Translations under genes and position numbers: made by a program
Assembly (NCBI RefSeq): GCF_900602065.1
Contig: NZ_UWFN01000200.1
Span: 186,001-250,000, forward strand
DNA length: 64,000 nt
Reading direction: 5' to 3'
From: Pseudomonas viridiflava
Lineage (GTDB): Bacteria > Pseudomonadota > Gammaproteobacteria > Pseudomonadales > Pseudomonadaceae
Shown: piece by piece, positions 22,616-31,374 of the stretch
How the letters are laid out: every line of letters starts with the position of its first letter
Position numbering within the stretch: position 1 is the stretch's first letter
The notes under the pieces: generated by a model
Seen by the model: the letters and a program-made list of their open reading frames with translations, nothing else
The model's database searches: none
Told to the model about the DNA's origin: nothing

Positions 22616-23041
22616 TTATCCGCTAACCGGTTGGGCAATGGCCAAGGCAAAAGTGGCTTGCGCGTTTTTTTGGCGAGTGATGAGTAGTTCGGCCGGACCC
22701 GATTGGCTCGCCGCTGCCAGGGCAGCACTTTCTGCTACTCCATAACAACCAGCGTGCTCGAAAGCGATCTGTGATCGATGACTGAGCTGCGACTCATGGA
22801 CGCTCAGTTGAGTGGCCGTGAAGAAGTGCAGAGGTAGATCAAGCTGCTTCGCCAGTGCCAGCAGGCCGGGTTCGCGGCTCTTCAGGTCAATAGAGGCGAG
22901 GGCGCTGATAGCTTCGATGCGCAGGTTCTGACGTTCAAGGCTGCGTTCGATCAGTTCCAGCAATGCGGCTGTAGAACAGCCGCGCTGGCATCCGAGGCCG
23001 ACCACCAGTGTCGGCCTTATCTGATCAGACGGCCTGATCAA
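22616..23041 (-). CDS. cobE: cobalamin biosynthesis protein CobE (CbiG C-terminal type)
   Basis: Small protein of 141 residues corresponding to the C-terminal domain of CbiG, with VVGLGCQRGCSTAALLELIE near 13-32 and a VAESAALAAAS stretch near 110. Exact biochemical step in the aerobic route is not settled in my knowledge. Its start overlaps the cbtA stop by 17 bp, which suggests translational coupling; cobM follows after 33 bp. Confidence 0.88.
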   Translation of the reverse strand: MIRPSDQIRPTLVVGLGCQRGCSTAALLELIERSLERQNLRIEAISALASIDLKSREPGLLALAKQLDLPLHFFTATQLSVHESQLSHRSQIAFEHAGCYGVAESAALAAASQSGPAELLITRQKNAQATFALAIAQPVSG

Positions 23042-23735
23042 GGGCGGGGTTGTTACGACGAAACAGCCAGGTGCTGATCAGGCCCAGCGCCACCCAGAAG
23101 ACTGCATTGGTCAGCAGCGAGGCAATCACGAATTGCGATTCCAGCGCTTCCGGAGCCAGGCTTTCGTGGACTTCGGGCTGCGGTGCGCCAATCACGTGAG
23201 GTACGACCAGAATCGCCACACCCAAGGCTTTCAGCAGCCAGTTCCGCGAAAAGACGATCAGCGCCAGGGCGACAGCAGTGGAGGCCGCCGTGCCGATCCA
23301 CCATATTTGCCGCTGATTGAGGTCAGCTGCGGCAGTGCCCGGCAGCTCGGGTGGCAGGCCCAATGTCGGGGCGAGGGTAAACACCGCAAAACCCGCGAGC
23401 CCCCAAAACACGCCTTGGGACGTCTTGCCCGGTGCCTTCAAGGTGTAAAGGGCGGCCAGCATCAGGGCGAAGCCTACCGCAACCACTAGATTGCCACCGG
23501 TAGTAGAAACAATTCGCTGCCAGCCATCTTCCGGCGACCAGGCTTCTTCGTCATGACTATGTCCGGCCGGTGCGGTTTCACCATGGGCGTGTTCGTGAAC
23601 CTGCTCGGCGGGCGCGTTCTCGTAGGTTTCGGCCTGCAGAATCAACGGGGTGATCCAGAAGCTTTGCAGCAGGGTCAGCAGCAGGGCCGCGAGCAAGCCG
23701 GTGAAGCCTGCCGTTTGAGCAATTCGCTTGAACAT
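23025..23735 (-). CDS. cbtA: predicted cobalt transporter subunit CbtA
   Basis: Membrane protein of 236 residues with about five hydrophobic segments and a His-rich loop (VHEHAHGETAPAGHSHDEEAW, part) near 46-66, as expected for a cobalt carrier. It forms a pair with cbtB 11 bp upstream and lies behind a cobalamin riboswitch; both facts support cobalt uptake for B12 synthesis. Transport activity is inferred from comparative genomics of the family. Confidence 0.9.
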   Translation of the reverse strand: MFKRIAQTAGFTGLLAALLLTLLQSFWITPLILQAETYENAPAEQVHEHAHGETAPAGHSHDEEAWSPEDGWQRIVSTTGGNLVVAVGFALMLAALYTLKAPGKTSQGVFWGLAGFAVFTLAPTLGLPPELPGTAAADLNQRQIWWIGTAASTAVALALIVFSRNWLLKALGVAILVVPHVIGAPQPEVHESLAPEALESQFVIASLLTNAVFWVALGLISTWLFRRNNPALDQAV

Positions 23736-23746
23736 GGCGTCAGGTC

Positions 23747-23932
23747 TCAGTGGCAGGGGAAGGCAGCGCTGTGGCGAGTGTCGTGAGCGGCGTTGTGCAC
23801 CGCTTCGATGTGCGAGAAACCCGCGAAGTAAACCAGGCAGGCGCCCAGAATTGCTGCGCTGATGGCGGCGGTAAGACGCTGGCTCTGGGTGGTTGTGCTG
23901 CTAGCGGAATGGCTGGTTGTGCTGATCGACAT
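23747..23932 (-). CDS. cbtB: predicted cobalt transporter subunit CbtB
   Basis: Small membrane protein of 61 residues, start MSISTTSHSASS. One transmembrane segment (about 22-40) and a C-terminal His cluster HNAAHDTRHS ending in PCH, the metal-binding tail typical of CbtB. The frame continues upstream into the riboswitch leader and is not used there. First gene of the riboswitch-controlled unit. Confidence 0.9.
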   Translation of the reverse strand: MSISTTSHSASSTTTQSQRLTAAISAAILGACLVYFAGFSHIEAVHNAAHDTRHSAAFPCH

Positions 23933-24041
23933 GGCGCTTCCCTCTGAATGTCGGCAAGCAGGCATGCGCAGCAAGATCCCGCTGACGATCGTCAGGGGAG
24001 TGCAACTGCGCCCGCCCACCGCGGGTTCGTTATTGATTTCA

Positions 24042-24240
24042 TGTCGGGCCGGTCTCCGGGCTCGCAAGGGGCTGAACAGCGTTCAACCTGCAAGAATCGC
24101 CTTCCCATGCCGTTACCAGCACAGTGGATCTGATTCTTCACTTGCTTACCGTTGCGGGGGCAGCGCCGGACTTGCACAAGCCATAAGGCTTGAACGCACC
24201 GGTTTCCCGTTTCACCCCGTGAGGGGCACCCGTAACAAGG
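24042..24240 (-). ncRNA. cobalamin riboswitch before cbtB
   Basis: On the minus strand the conserved elements occur in order: GGGAAACCGGTGCG, then GCTGCCCCCGCAACGGTAAGC (in parts; complement near 24144-24165), CCACTGTG, GGGAAGGCG, and the B12-box region GCCCGGAGACCGGCC (24048-24062). It ends about 110 bp before the cbtB ATG, which leaves room for an expression platform. Confidence 0.93.
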
Positions 24241-24270
24241 CGTGTAGGAGAGCATGCGCTTGTGTGGAAC

Positions 24271-24288
24271 GTCAATCAGTTGATTGAC
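24271..24288. promoter_or_regulatory. palindrome shared by two divergent -35 regions
   Basis: GTCAATCA-GT-TGATTGAC, 8-bp perfect arms, lies midway between the two riboswitches. Each arm contains a TTGAC on one strand, so it overlaps the -35 box of the cobW promoter and of a likely cbtB promoter. Could be an operator or simply two facing -35 boxes. Confidence 0.5.
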
Positions 24289-24312
24289 CTGCCCGCAGTC
24301 ACTGCGTAGCCT
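24284..24312 (+). promoter_or_regulatory. promoter of the cobW-cobN-chlI unit
   Basis: TTGACC (24284-24289), 17-nt spacer, TAGCCT (24307-24312), placing the start just before the plus-strand cobalamin riboswitch. Confidence 0.6.
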
Positions 24313-24317
24313 TGCGG

Positions 24318-24520
24318 GTTCGAGGTTCTCCCGCCGGACTCTGCATGAGTCGGCACGGAGCTAAGACGGGAACGCGGTTGATGCCGCGGCTGCCCCCGCA
24401 ACTGTAAGCGGTCATGATTTACTGCACAGCCATCGCATAGCCACTGCGTCACGCGGGAAGGCGCAATGACTGCCCGGATAGTCCGGGGTGCGCCGCAAGC
24501 CAGGAGACCTGCCTCGATTC
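24318..24520 (+). ncRNA. cobalamin riboswitch before cobW
   Basis: Conserved elements in order: GAGGTTCTCCCGCCGG, GGGAACGCGGTTGATGCCG, GGCTGCCCCCGCAACTGTAA, GCCACTG (24440-24446), GGGAAGGCGCAATGACTGCC and AAGCCAGGAGACCTGCCT. The B12 box ends about 140 bp before the cobW ATG. Confidence 0.94.
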
Positions 24521-24655
24521 GGGCGTTAAGCCTGACGAATTCTCACTACAACCGGGCGGGGTGATCCGGTGGCGAATCGTATCTCTGTGGTTACATACTT
24601 GTGACCACACAGGGTTTTCGTCCTGTTTGCCCGCCGTATTGCCAAAGGGCATCCG

Positions 24656-25720
24656 ATGAAAACACTGGCCAAACTTCCCGTCACCATCGTTACCGGCTTT
24701 CTCGGCTCGGGTAAAACCACTTTGCTGCGCCATATGCTCGACAACGCCGAGGGGCGGCGCATTGCCGTGATCGTCAATGAATTCGGCGAGCTGGGCATCG
24801 ACGGCGAAATCCTCAAGCAATGCACCATCGGTTGTACCGAAGAAGAGGCGACTGGCCGCGTCTATGAGCTGGCCAACGGTTGCCTGTGCTGTACCGTTCA
24901 GGAAGAGTTCTTCCCGGTGATGCGCGAGCTGGTTGCGCGCCGCGGCGATCTGGATCACATCCTCATCGAAACATCCGGTCTGGCCCTGCCAAAACCGCTC
25001 GTACAAGCTTTCCAGTGGCCTGAAATCCGTAATGCCTGCACCGTTGACGCAGTCATCACGGTGGTGGACAGCCCGGCAGTACTGGCGGGGACGTTTGCTG
25101 CATTCCCTGATCAGGTCGATGCCCAGCGCAAGCTGGACCCGAACCTCGATCACGAGTCGCCGTTGCACGAACTGTTCGCTGATCAGCTGGCCAGCGCGGA
25201 TCTGGTAATCCTCAACAAAGCCGACATGATCGACGCCGCAGGTCTGGCATCGGTGCGTGCCGAGGTTTCCGAAGAGCTACCGCCAGCGGTCAAGGTGATC
25301 GAAGCGAGCAGCGGTCGTCTGCCGATCAATGTCCTGTTGGGGTTGGGGGCCGAATCGGAGCAGCACATCGATGGTCGCAAGACCCATCACGATCACCACG
25401 AGGGCGATGATCATGATGACCACGATCATGACGCGTTCGATTCCATCTCGATCAAGTTGCCTCAAGCTGACGAAAGCCTGCTGCTCGACGCATTGACCCA
25501 ACTGGTGGTGCAGTACGGGATTCTGCGCGTCAAAGGATTCGCGGCGATTCCGGGCAAGCCGATGCGCTTGTTGATTCAGGGCGTCGGTACGCGCTTCGAC
25601 AAGCACTTTGACCGTGCCTGGGGCGCAGAAGAAGAGCGCGCTACCCAGTTGGTCCTGATTGGTCAGAAGCTTGATGCTGCAGCACTCGAAGCTCAACTGC
25701 GCGCTGCGCTCGCGGGTTGA
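24656..25720 (+). CDS. cobW: CobW, G3E-family GTPase / cobalt chaperone
   Basis: GTPase believed to deliver cobalt to the CobN chelatase. 354 residues, start MKTLAKLPVTIVTGF. Walker A GFLGSGKTT at 14-22, metal-site CLCC at 76-79, Walker B-like ILIETSGLALP near 101-112, guanine motif LNKAD near 182, and a His/Asp-rich loop near 243-261 typical of CobW. cobN begins 3 bp after its stop. Confidence 0.95.
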   Translation: MKTLAKLPVTIVTGFLGSGKTTLLRHMLDNAEGRRIAVIVNEFGELGIDGEILKQCTIGCTEEEATGRVYELANGCLCCTVQEEFFPVMRELVARRGDLDHILIETSGLALPKPLVQAFQWPEIRNACTVDAVITVVDSPAVLAGTFAAFPDQVDAQRKLDPNLDHESPLHELFADQLASADLVILNKADMIDAAGLASVRAEVSEELPPAVKVIEASSGRLPINVLLGLGAESEQHIDGRKTHHDHHEGDDHDDHDHDAFDSISIKLPQADESLLLDALTQLVVQYGILRVKGFAAIPGKPMRLLIQGVGTRFDKHFDRAWGAEEERATQLVLIGQKLDAAALEAQLRAALAG

Positions 25721-25723
25721 TGC

Positions 25724-28700
25724 ATGCACCTGCTGAGAACCCAGCCCGGTGGTTTTGTACCGGACGACAGTATTGCCGACCTCGGGCAAACGCCCGCCGA
25801 GCTGGTCATTCTCTGCAGCGGTGATTCAAGCCTGGCGTTGCTCGCCGAAGCGGCGCAGCAACTCCCTGAGGATTATCCGACCTTGCGTCTGGCTAACCCG
25901 ATGCAGATTCAGAACCACGCGTCAGTGGATCTCTATTTCGATGAGGTCTTGCGTCACGCCAAGGTGATTCTGATCTCCTTGCACGGCGGGATCGGCTATT
26001 GGCGCTATGGCGTCGAGCGCCTCATGGAACTTGCTGCACGCGGCGTGCAAGTGATCATGGTGCCGGGGTGTGACCGCCATGATCCCGAACTGACTGAGCG
26101 CAGCACCGCGCCCGCTGACGACTGCCATCGGTTATGGCAGTTTCTGCGTCAGGGCGGCATGCATAACGCGCTGGATTTCTACCGTTGTCTCGCGAATCGA
26201 TTGCTCGGTCGGGACTATCCATGGTCCGAGCCGCAGGCCTTGCCACGCACCGCGGTTTATCATCCGCAGGGCGTCAGCGCCCACCCTGAAAGCTGGTTCG
26301 CCGACTGGTTGCCCAATCAGCCAGTAGTGGCGCTGCTGTTCTATCGCTCCCACTTGCAGGCAGCCAATACCGCATTCATCGACGTGTTCTGCGCTCGTCT
26401 GCAGGCGCAAGGCTTGAATCCTTTGCCCATTGCCGTGGCCAGCCTGAAAGAAGCGGGCTGTATGACGGTGATCGAGGACTGGCTGGATGAGGTTGGCGTT
26501 GAGCTGATCCTCAATACCACCGGTTTTGCGCAGTCCAGCCCGGAAGCGCCGCATGTGCGGCCATTTCGCCGCAACGTCCCGGTCATTCAGGCGATTTGCG
26601 CGCAGGATAACGAGCCGGGCTGGCGCGCCAGTGAGCAGGGCCTTGGTGCCCGTGACCTGGCCATGCACATTGCCTTGCCCGAGCTGGACGGCAGAATCAT
26701 CAGTCGACCTGTCAGCTTCAAGGATCTGGCCTGGCGCAGCGAGCGCAGTCAGTCGGATGTAGTCTGCTATCGGCCTCAACCTGAACGCATGGATTTTGTG
26801 GCCGAGCTGGCACGGCGCTGGGTTCTGCTTGCACGCCTGCCCAATGCCGACAAGCGCGTGGCGTTGATACTGGCCAATTATCCAACGCGCGACGGGCGCA
26901 TTGGCAACGGGGTCGGTCTGGATACGCCGGCAGCCGCGCTGAATATCCTGCAGGCCATGCAGCATGAGGGCTATCCGGTTGCCGAGTTGCCGGAAACCGG
27001 TACTGACCTGATTCACCAGTTACTCGGCGGTGTCACCAACGATCTCGACAGCATCGATATGCGGCCTTGCCAGCAAAGCATGGCGCTGGACGAGTACACC
27101 GCTGCTTTTGAAACCTTGCCTCTGGCCAACCGTGAAGCGGTCATTGCCCGCTGGGGTTCGCCTCATAACGACCCGATGTTCCGCAGTGGCCGGATGATGG
27201 TCGCCGGAGTCAGGTTCGGCCTGACCTTTGTCGGCATCCAGCCTGCGCGTGGTTATCAAGTGGACGCCAGCGCCGTCTATCACGATCCGGACCTGGTGCC
27301 GCCTCATGGCTACCTGGCGTTTTATTTCTGGTTGCGTAAAGCCTATGGCGCCCACGCGGTGGTGCACGTCGGCAAGCACGGCAATCTGGAGTGGCTGCCG
27401 GGCAAGGGCGTCGGGTTGTCGGAGAATTGCTGGCCAGACGCAATTCTCGGTGCAATGCCGAACATCTATCCCTTTATCGTCAATGACCCAGGCGAGGGGG
27501 CTCAGGCCAAACGCCGGACCCAGGCGGTGATTATCGATCACCTGATGCCGCCGCTGACGCGTGCTGAAACCTATGGCCCGTTGCGCAACCTGGAGTTGCT
27601 CGCGGACGAGTATTACGAAGCGCAGTTGCTGGACCCACGTCGCGCGCTGGAACTGCAGCGGGATATTCTCAAGCTGGTCAGGGAAACCAATATTGATCAG
27701 GAGCTGGCACTGGATGCCTCTCTGAAAGATGACAACGCAGCGATCTGGTTACCGAGGCTCGACACCTACCTGTGCGATTTGAAGGAGTCACAGATTCGCG
27801 ATGGCCTGCATATTTTTGGGGAGTCTCCCACCGGCCGTCTGCGCATAGACACCTTGTTGGCGTTGTTGCGCATACCTCGCGGCGACGGTCGTGGGGCTCA
27901 ATCGAGCCTGTTACGGGCCTTGAGTAAAGCGTTCGAACTGAATTTCGATCCGCTGGACTGCGACCTTGCCGAGCCTTGGCTGGCGAAAAAGCCGCCGGCG
28001 CTGGTGGCGATCAGTAGCGATCCCTGGCGTACGGCGGGCGACACTCGTGAGCGCCTTGAGTTGTACGCGGCCAGGCTTATCGAGCACGTTGTTGATGATA
28101 AGGATTATGAAATTCCATTTGAAAACAATGACCTGTGTGAAATAGTTAACAATCTGAAAGAAGTTGTAGCGCCGCGTCTTGACGCCTGTGGACCAGCGGA
28201 GATCCAGGGTCTGCTGGATGCCTTGAGCGGTCGGTTCGTGCCGGCAGGTCCAAGCGGGGCGCCCAGCCGCGGGCGCATAGACGTGCTGCCTACCGGACGA
28301 AACTTCTTCTCCGTGGACGTGCGAAACCTGCCCACCACAACCGCTTGGCGTATCGGCTTTCAATCAGCAAATCTGTTGCTGGAGAGGCACTTACAAGATC
28401 ATGGTGATCATTTACGTCAACTGGGTTTGTCGGTGTGGGGCACTGCGACCATGCGCACCGGCGGCGACGACATTGCTCAAGCCATGGCGCTGATGGGCGT
28501 TCGGCCGGTGTGGGCAACAGGCAGTCAGCGGGTCGATGATTTTGAAATCCTGCCGTTGAGTTTGCTGGACCGGCCTCGGGTTGACGTGACGCTGCGAGTG
28601 TCCGGCTTCTTCCGCGACGCCTTCGCCAATCTGATTCGTTTGTTTGACGCTGCGGTACAGGCCGTGGCCGCACTGGACGAGCCAGACGACCTGAACCCGC

Positions 28701-29485
28701 TGGCCGCCAAAGTTCGCGAAGAGCGCGCGGCGTTGCTGGAGAACGGTGTTGCTGATGACGAGGCGGCACGTCAAGCCGGCTGGCGTATCTTTGGTGCCAA
28801 GCCCGGCGCGTATGGTGCCGGAGTGCAGGGCGCTATTGACGGTCGACTCTGGCAAAGCCGGGATGACCTGGCCGAGGTTTATCTGAATTGGGGCGGCTAC
28901 GCTTATGGGGCGGCGGATGAAGGCACGCCCGCCCGGGAGCGTTTTGCCCGTCGCCTGTCTCAGGTTCAGGCTGTGGTACAGAATCAGGACAACCGAGAGC
29001 ACGACTTGCTCGACTCCAACGACTACTACCAGTTTCAGGGCGGCATGCTGGCGGCAGCTGAGAGCTTGAGTGGCCAGAAGACAGCCAGCTATCACGGCGA
29101 TCACAGCCAGCCGGATTTACCAAAAATCCGCACCCTGAAGGAAGAGTTGAACCGGGTTATCCGTTCACGCGCCGCTAACCCGAAATGGATCGACGGCGTT
29201 AAGCGCCATGGTTATAAAGGCGCATTCGAGATGGCCGCGACCGTGGACTTTCTGTTCGCCTTCGACGCCACCACCGAACTGATCGACGATCACCAATATG
29301 CGCTGCTGGCCGATGCTTATCTGCTTGATCCATCGACCCGTGAATTCATTCAGCAGCACAACCCCGATGCCTTGCGGGATATGACCGAGCGCATGCTTGA
29401 AGCGCAGCAGCGTGGGTTATGGCAGGAACCGGGTAATTACCGTGACGCGCTGGAAAGCCTGTTGCTGGACATAGAAGAGAGCTGA
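25724..29485 (+). CDS. cobN: cobaltochelatase, large subunit CobN
   Basis: Inserts Co(II) into hydrogenobyrinate a,c-diamide; large subunit of 1253 residues. Family motifs visible include NYPTRDGRIGNGVGLDTP near 385-402, VHVGKHGNLEWLPGKGVGLS near 546-565 and KWIDGVKRHGYKGAFEMAATVDFLFAFDAT (in parts) near 1155-1184. It follows cobW by 3 bp and shares a TGATG overlap with the next gene, so translation is coupled to the AAA+ partner subunit. CobS and CobT, the usual small and medium partners, are absent from the window. Confidence 0.96.
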   Translation: MHLLRTQPGGFVPDDSIADLGQTPAELVILCSGDSSLALLAEAAQQLPEDYPTLRLANPMQIQNHASVDLYFDEVLRHAKVILISLHGGIGYWRYGVERLMELAARGVQVIMVPGCDRHDPELTERSTAPADDCHRLWQFLRQGGMHNALDFYRCLANRLLGRDYPWSEPQALPRTAVYHPQGVSAHPESWFADWLPNQPVVALLFYRSHLQAANTAFIDVFCARLQAQGLNPLPIAVASLKEAGCMTVIEDWLDEVGVELILNTTGFAQSSPEAPHVRPFRRNVPVIQAICAQDNEPGWRASEQGLGARDLAMHIALPELDGRIISRPVSFKDLAWRSERSQSDVVCYRPQPERMDFVAELARRWVLLARLPNADKRVALILANYPTRDGRIGNGVGLDTPAAALNILQAMQHEGYPVAELPETGTDLIHQLLGGVTNDLDSIDMRPCQQSMALDEYTAAFETLPLANREAVIARWGSPHNDPMFRSGRMMVAGVRFGLTFVGIQPARGYQVDASAVYHDPDLVPPHGYLAFYFWLRKAYGAHAVVHVGKHGNLEWLPGKGVGLSENCWPDAILGAMPNIYPFIVNDPGEGAQAKRRTQAVIIDHLMPPLTRAETYGPLRNLELLADEYYEAQLLDPRRALELQRDILKLVRETNIDQELALDASLKDDNAAIWLPRLDTYLCDLKESQIRDGLHIFGESPTGRLRIDTLLALLRIPRGDGRGAQSSLLRALSKAFELNFDPLDCDLAEPWLAKKPPALVAISSDPWRTAGDTRERLELYAARLIEHVVDDKDYEIPFENNDLCEIVNNLKEVVAPRLDACGPAEIQGLLDALSGRFVPAGPSGAPSRGRIDVLPTGRNFFSVDVRNLPTTTAWRIGFQSANLLLERHLQDHGDHLRQLGLSVWGTATMRTGGDDIAQAMALMGVRPVWATGSQRVDDFEILPLSLLDRPRVDVTLRVSGFFRDAFANLIRLFDAAVQAVAALDEPDDLNPLAAKVREERAALLENGVADDEAARQAGWRIFGAKPGAYGAGVQGAIDGRLWQSRDDLAEVYLNWGGYAYGAADEGTPARERFARRLSQVQAVVQNQDNREHDLLDSNDYYQFQGGMLAAAESLSGQKTASYHGDHSQPDLPKIRTLKEELNRVIRSRAANPKWIDGVKRHGYKGAFEMAATVDFLFAFDATTELIDDHQYALLADAYLLDPSTREFIQQHNPDALRDMTERMLEAQQRGLWQEPGNYRDALESLLLDIEES

Positions 29486-30537
29486 TGACGTTGCGCGATA
29501 TGACCTTGAGCGATACCCCGCATTTCCCGCTGGCGGCCGTAGTGGGGGCCGATGAGCTGAAACTGGCGCTGTGCCTGAGCGCCATTGACCCGAAAATCGG
29601 CGGTGTACTGATTGAGGGGCCAAGGGGAATGGCCAAATCGACGCTGGCTCGCGGATTGGCAGACTTGTTGGCCAGCGGGCAGTTCATCACGCTGCCATTG
29701 GGGGCTACCGAAGAGCGGCTGGTCGGTACTCTGGATCTGGACGCAGCCCTCGGCGAAGGCCGCGCGCAGTTTTCTCCAGGTGTATTGGCAAAGGCCGACG
29801 GCGGCGTTTTGTATGTCGACGAGGTCAACCTGCTCGCTGATCATCTGGTTGACCTGTTGCTGGACGTTGCGGCCAGCGGTGTCAATCTGGTCGAGCGCGA
29901 CGGCATCTCTCATCGCCACCAGGCGCGGTTCGTGCTGATTGGCACCATGAATCCTGAAGAAGGCGAGTTGCGGCCGCAGTTATTAGATCGCTTCGGCCTG
30001 AATGTGGTGCTGAGTGGACAAACCTTGCCCGCCGAACGCGGGCAGATCATTCGGCGGCGTCTGGATTTCGACAGCGATCCGCGTCTTTTTTGTGAGCAAT
30101 GGGAGGCGCAGCAGCAAGCACTCAAGCAACGCTGTGAACAGGCGCGCAACGCGCTGGGTAATATCCCGCTGGATGACCAGTCGCTCACCATCATTACCGA
30201 ACGCTGTTTTGCCGCAGGCGTCGACGGCATGCGCGCTGATCTGGTCTGGCTGCGTGCAGCTCGTGCTCACGCCGCATGGCGCGGCGCTTCGGCGATTGAA
30301 GCGCAGGACATTGATGCCGTCGCGGAGTTTGCCCTGCGTCACCGGCGTCGTGACTCTCTAACTCAGGAGCAGTCACCTCAAGAGCGACCACCTCAGGGGC
30401 AAGCGCCGCAGCAGCCTGCGCCGCAACAAGGCGCCTCAGGCACAGATCAAGGGCAGGGCAGTTGGGGCCAGTTGCCCGCCCAGCCGATGCCGACCGGCGT
30501 GCGTCGCGAAGTGCCGAGCTGGCCAAAAAAGCCTTAG
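29485..30537 (+). CDS. chlI: ChlI-type AAA+ chelatase subunit (zero-frame product)
   Basis: AAA+ motor subunit for the metal chelatase. 350 residues: Walker A GPRGMAKST at 45-53, Walker B VLYVDEVNLL near 108-117, sensor region GTMNPEEGELRPQLLDRFGL near 153-172, then a Pro/Gln-rich tail (about 295-335) of the kind that joins AAA+ and VWA domains in ChlD/BchD. Its TAG stop is one sense codon past a slippery heptamer, and the VWA domain lies in the -1 frame. The stop product should act as the small (ChlI-like) subunit and the shifted product as the medium (ChlD-like) one. Start overlaps the cobN stop (TGATG). Confidence 0.92.
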   Translation: MTLRDMTLSDTPHFPLAAVVGADELKLALCLSAIDPKIGGVLIEGPRGMAKSTLARGLADLLASGQFITLPLGATEERLVGTLDLDAALGEGRAQFSPGVLAKADGGVLYVDEVNLLADHLVDLLLDVAASGVNLVERDGISHRHQARFVLIGTMNPEEGELRPQLLDRFGLNVVLSGQTLPAERGQIIRRRLDFDSDPRLFCEQWEAQQQALKQRCEQARNALGNIPLDDQSLTIITERCFAAGVDGMRADLVWLRAARAHAAWRGASAIEAQDIDAVAEFALRHRRRDSLTQEQSPQERPPQGQAPQQPAPQQGASGTDQGQGSWGQLPAQPMPTGVRREVPSWPKKP

Positions 30538-31202
30538 GCATCCGTCCTCGCTGTTTTCCGGGGGCGGATGCCAGGCCCCGGCGCGGGAAGCTGGCCGGTG
30601 GTCGTACTGGTGCGCTGCGCAGTGGCGTCGATGGCGCGATTGCCTGGCTACCGACGCTGTTGCGCGGGAAACCAAAGGTCCGGGCTGATCTGATCCGTAA
30701 ACCTCGTAGTTGCAAGGCTAGCGAGTTATGGCTGGTGATCGTCGACGCGTCGGCTTCCACAAGGCGTTATCAGGCTCTGAGTCAGGCCAAAGGGCTATTG
30801 GCTGAATTGTTTGATGACGCTTATCGCCGCCGTGTGCGTTTGGCGCTGCTGACGGCCAATGGCAGCACGCCGCGCTGGCAGCATCAGGGTCTCAAGGCCT
30901 CCAGCGCGCTGCAGCCCTGGCTGGATGGACTGGGTGCGGGTGGCGGGACGCCATTAACCGCCGCGTTTGAGCAGGCACAGCAATGGCTGGATAAGCGTCA
31001 GAAACAGCATCCGGCCGAACAGCAGCGCGTTCTGGTCATGACCGATGGGCGAGTGAAGGATTCAGGCGTGTTGCCGGCATTCAACTGCCCGGGGCTGTTG
31101 ATCGATATCGAAAGCGGACCCATCCGCTTGGGTCGGGCGCAACAGATGTCGGTGCATCTGGGGATCGAGTATCAGCACATTGATGAGCTGAAGGTTCGCT
31201 AG
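30462..31202 (+). CDS. chlD: VWA domain, -1 frame; C-terminal half of ChlD-type medium chelatase subunit
   Basis: The open frame starts at a TTG at 30462, but I expect it to be reached mainly by the -1 slip at 30525-30531, adding 223 residues to the first 349 of the ChlI frame: a 572-residue AAA+/linker/VWA protein like ChlD. The first 23 codons of this frame are then untranslated overlap. MIDAS motif DASAS follows LWLVIV, with TPLTAAF and MTDGRVKDSG as the other metal-site segments. A separate protein from an internal start cannot be excluded, but no convincing ribosome binding site is near. Confidence 0.8.
   Translation: MGPVARPADADRRASRSAELAKKALGIRPRCFPGADARPRRGKLAGGRTGALRSGVDGAIAWLPTLLRGKPKVRADLIRKPRSCKASELWLVIVDASASTRRYQALSQAKGLLAELFDDAYRRRVRLALLTANGSTPRWQHQGLKASSALQPWLDGLGAGGGTPLTAAFEQAQQWLDKRQKQHPAEQQRVLVMTDGRVKDSGVLPAFNCPGLLIDIESGPIRLGRAQQMSVHLGIEYQHIDELKVR
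30525..30572 (+). other. programmed -1 ribosomal frameshift signal
   Basis: Slippery heptamer A AAA AAG at 30525-30531, correctly phased (codons CCA AAA AAG CCT TAG). Five nucleotides later a stem begins: GGCATCCGTCCTCG (30537-30550), loop CTGTTTTC, CGGGGGCGGATGCC (30559-30572); 14 pairs, of which 12 are Watson-Crick and 2 are G-U. A -1 slip skips the TAG at 30535-30537 and continues as ...WPKKALGIRPRC into the VWA domain. The heptamer and spacing equal those of E. coli dnaX. No clear upstream Shine-Dalgarno-like stimulator was seen. Confidence 0.88.
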
Positions 31203-31228
31203 AAAAGGCGGGCTGTCGTGTCATCGTT

Positions 31229-31295
31229 TATCGCGAGAAAGCTCGGCTCCTACATGGATCACCGATATCTGTAGGAGCCGAGCTTGCTCGCGATA
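31229..31295. repeat. REP variant inverted pair
   Basis: Arms at 31229-31254 and 31270-31295 (tgtaggagccgagcttgctc and its inverse), one mismatch region, downstream of the chelatase gene and before a convergent small gene. Confidence 0.85.
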
Positions 31296-31374
31296 CATAA
31301 GACGCGGCTTGAAGGCACACCGCGTTATCTTTTATCCCGGGTGAGCATCCATAGGGCCAACGTCTACTTTTGCC

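Noticed and set aside
30462..30530. VWA protein starting independently at the TTG at 30462
   Set aside because: No good ribosome site, an uncommon start, and the codons up to 30530 in this frame overlap the ATPase linker; the frameshift signal explains the arrangement better. Kept as a coordinate only.
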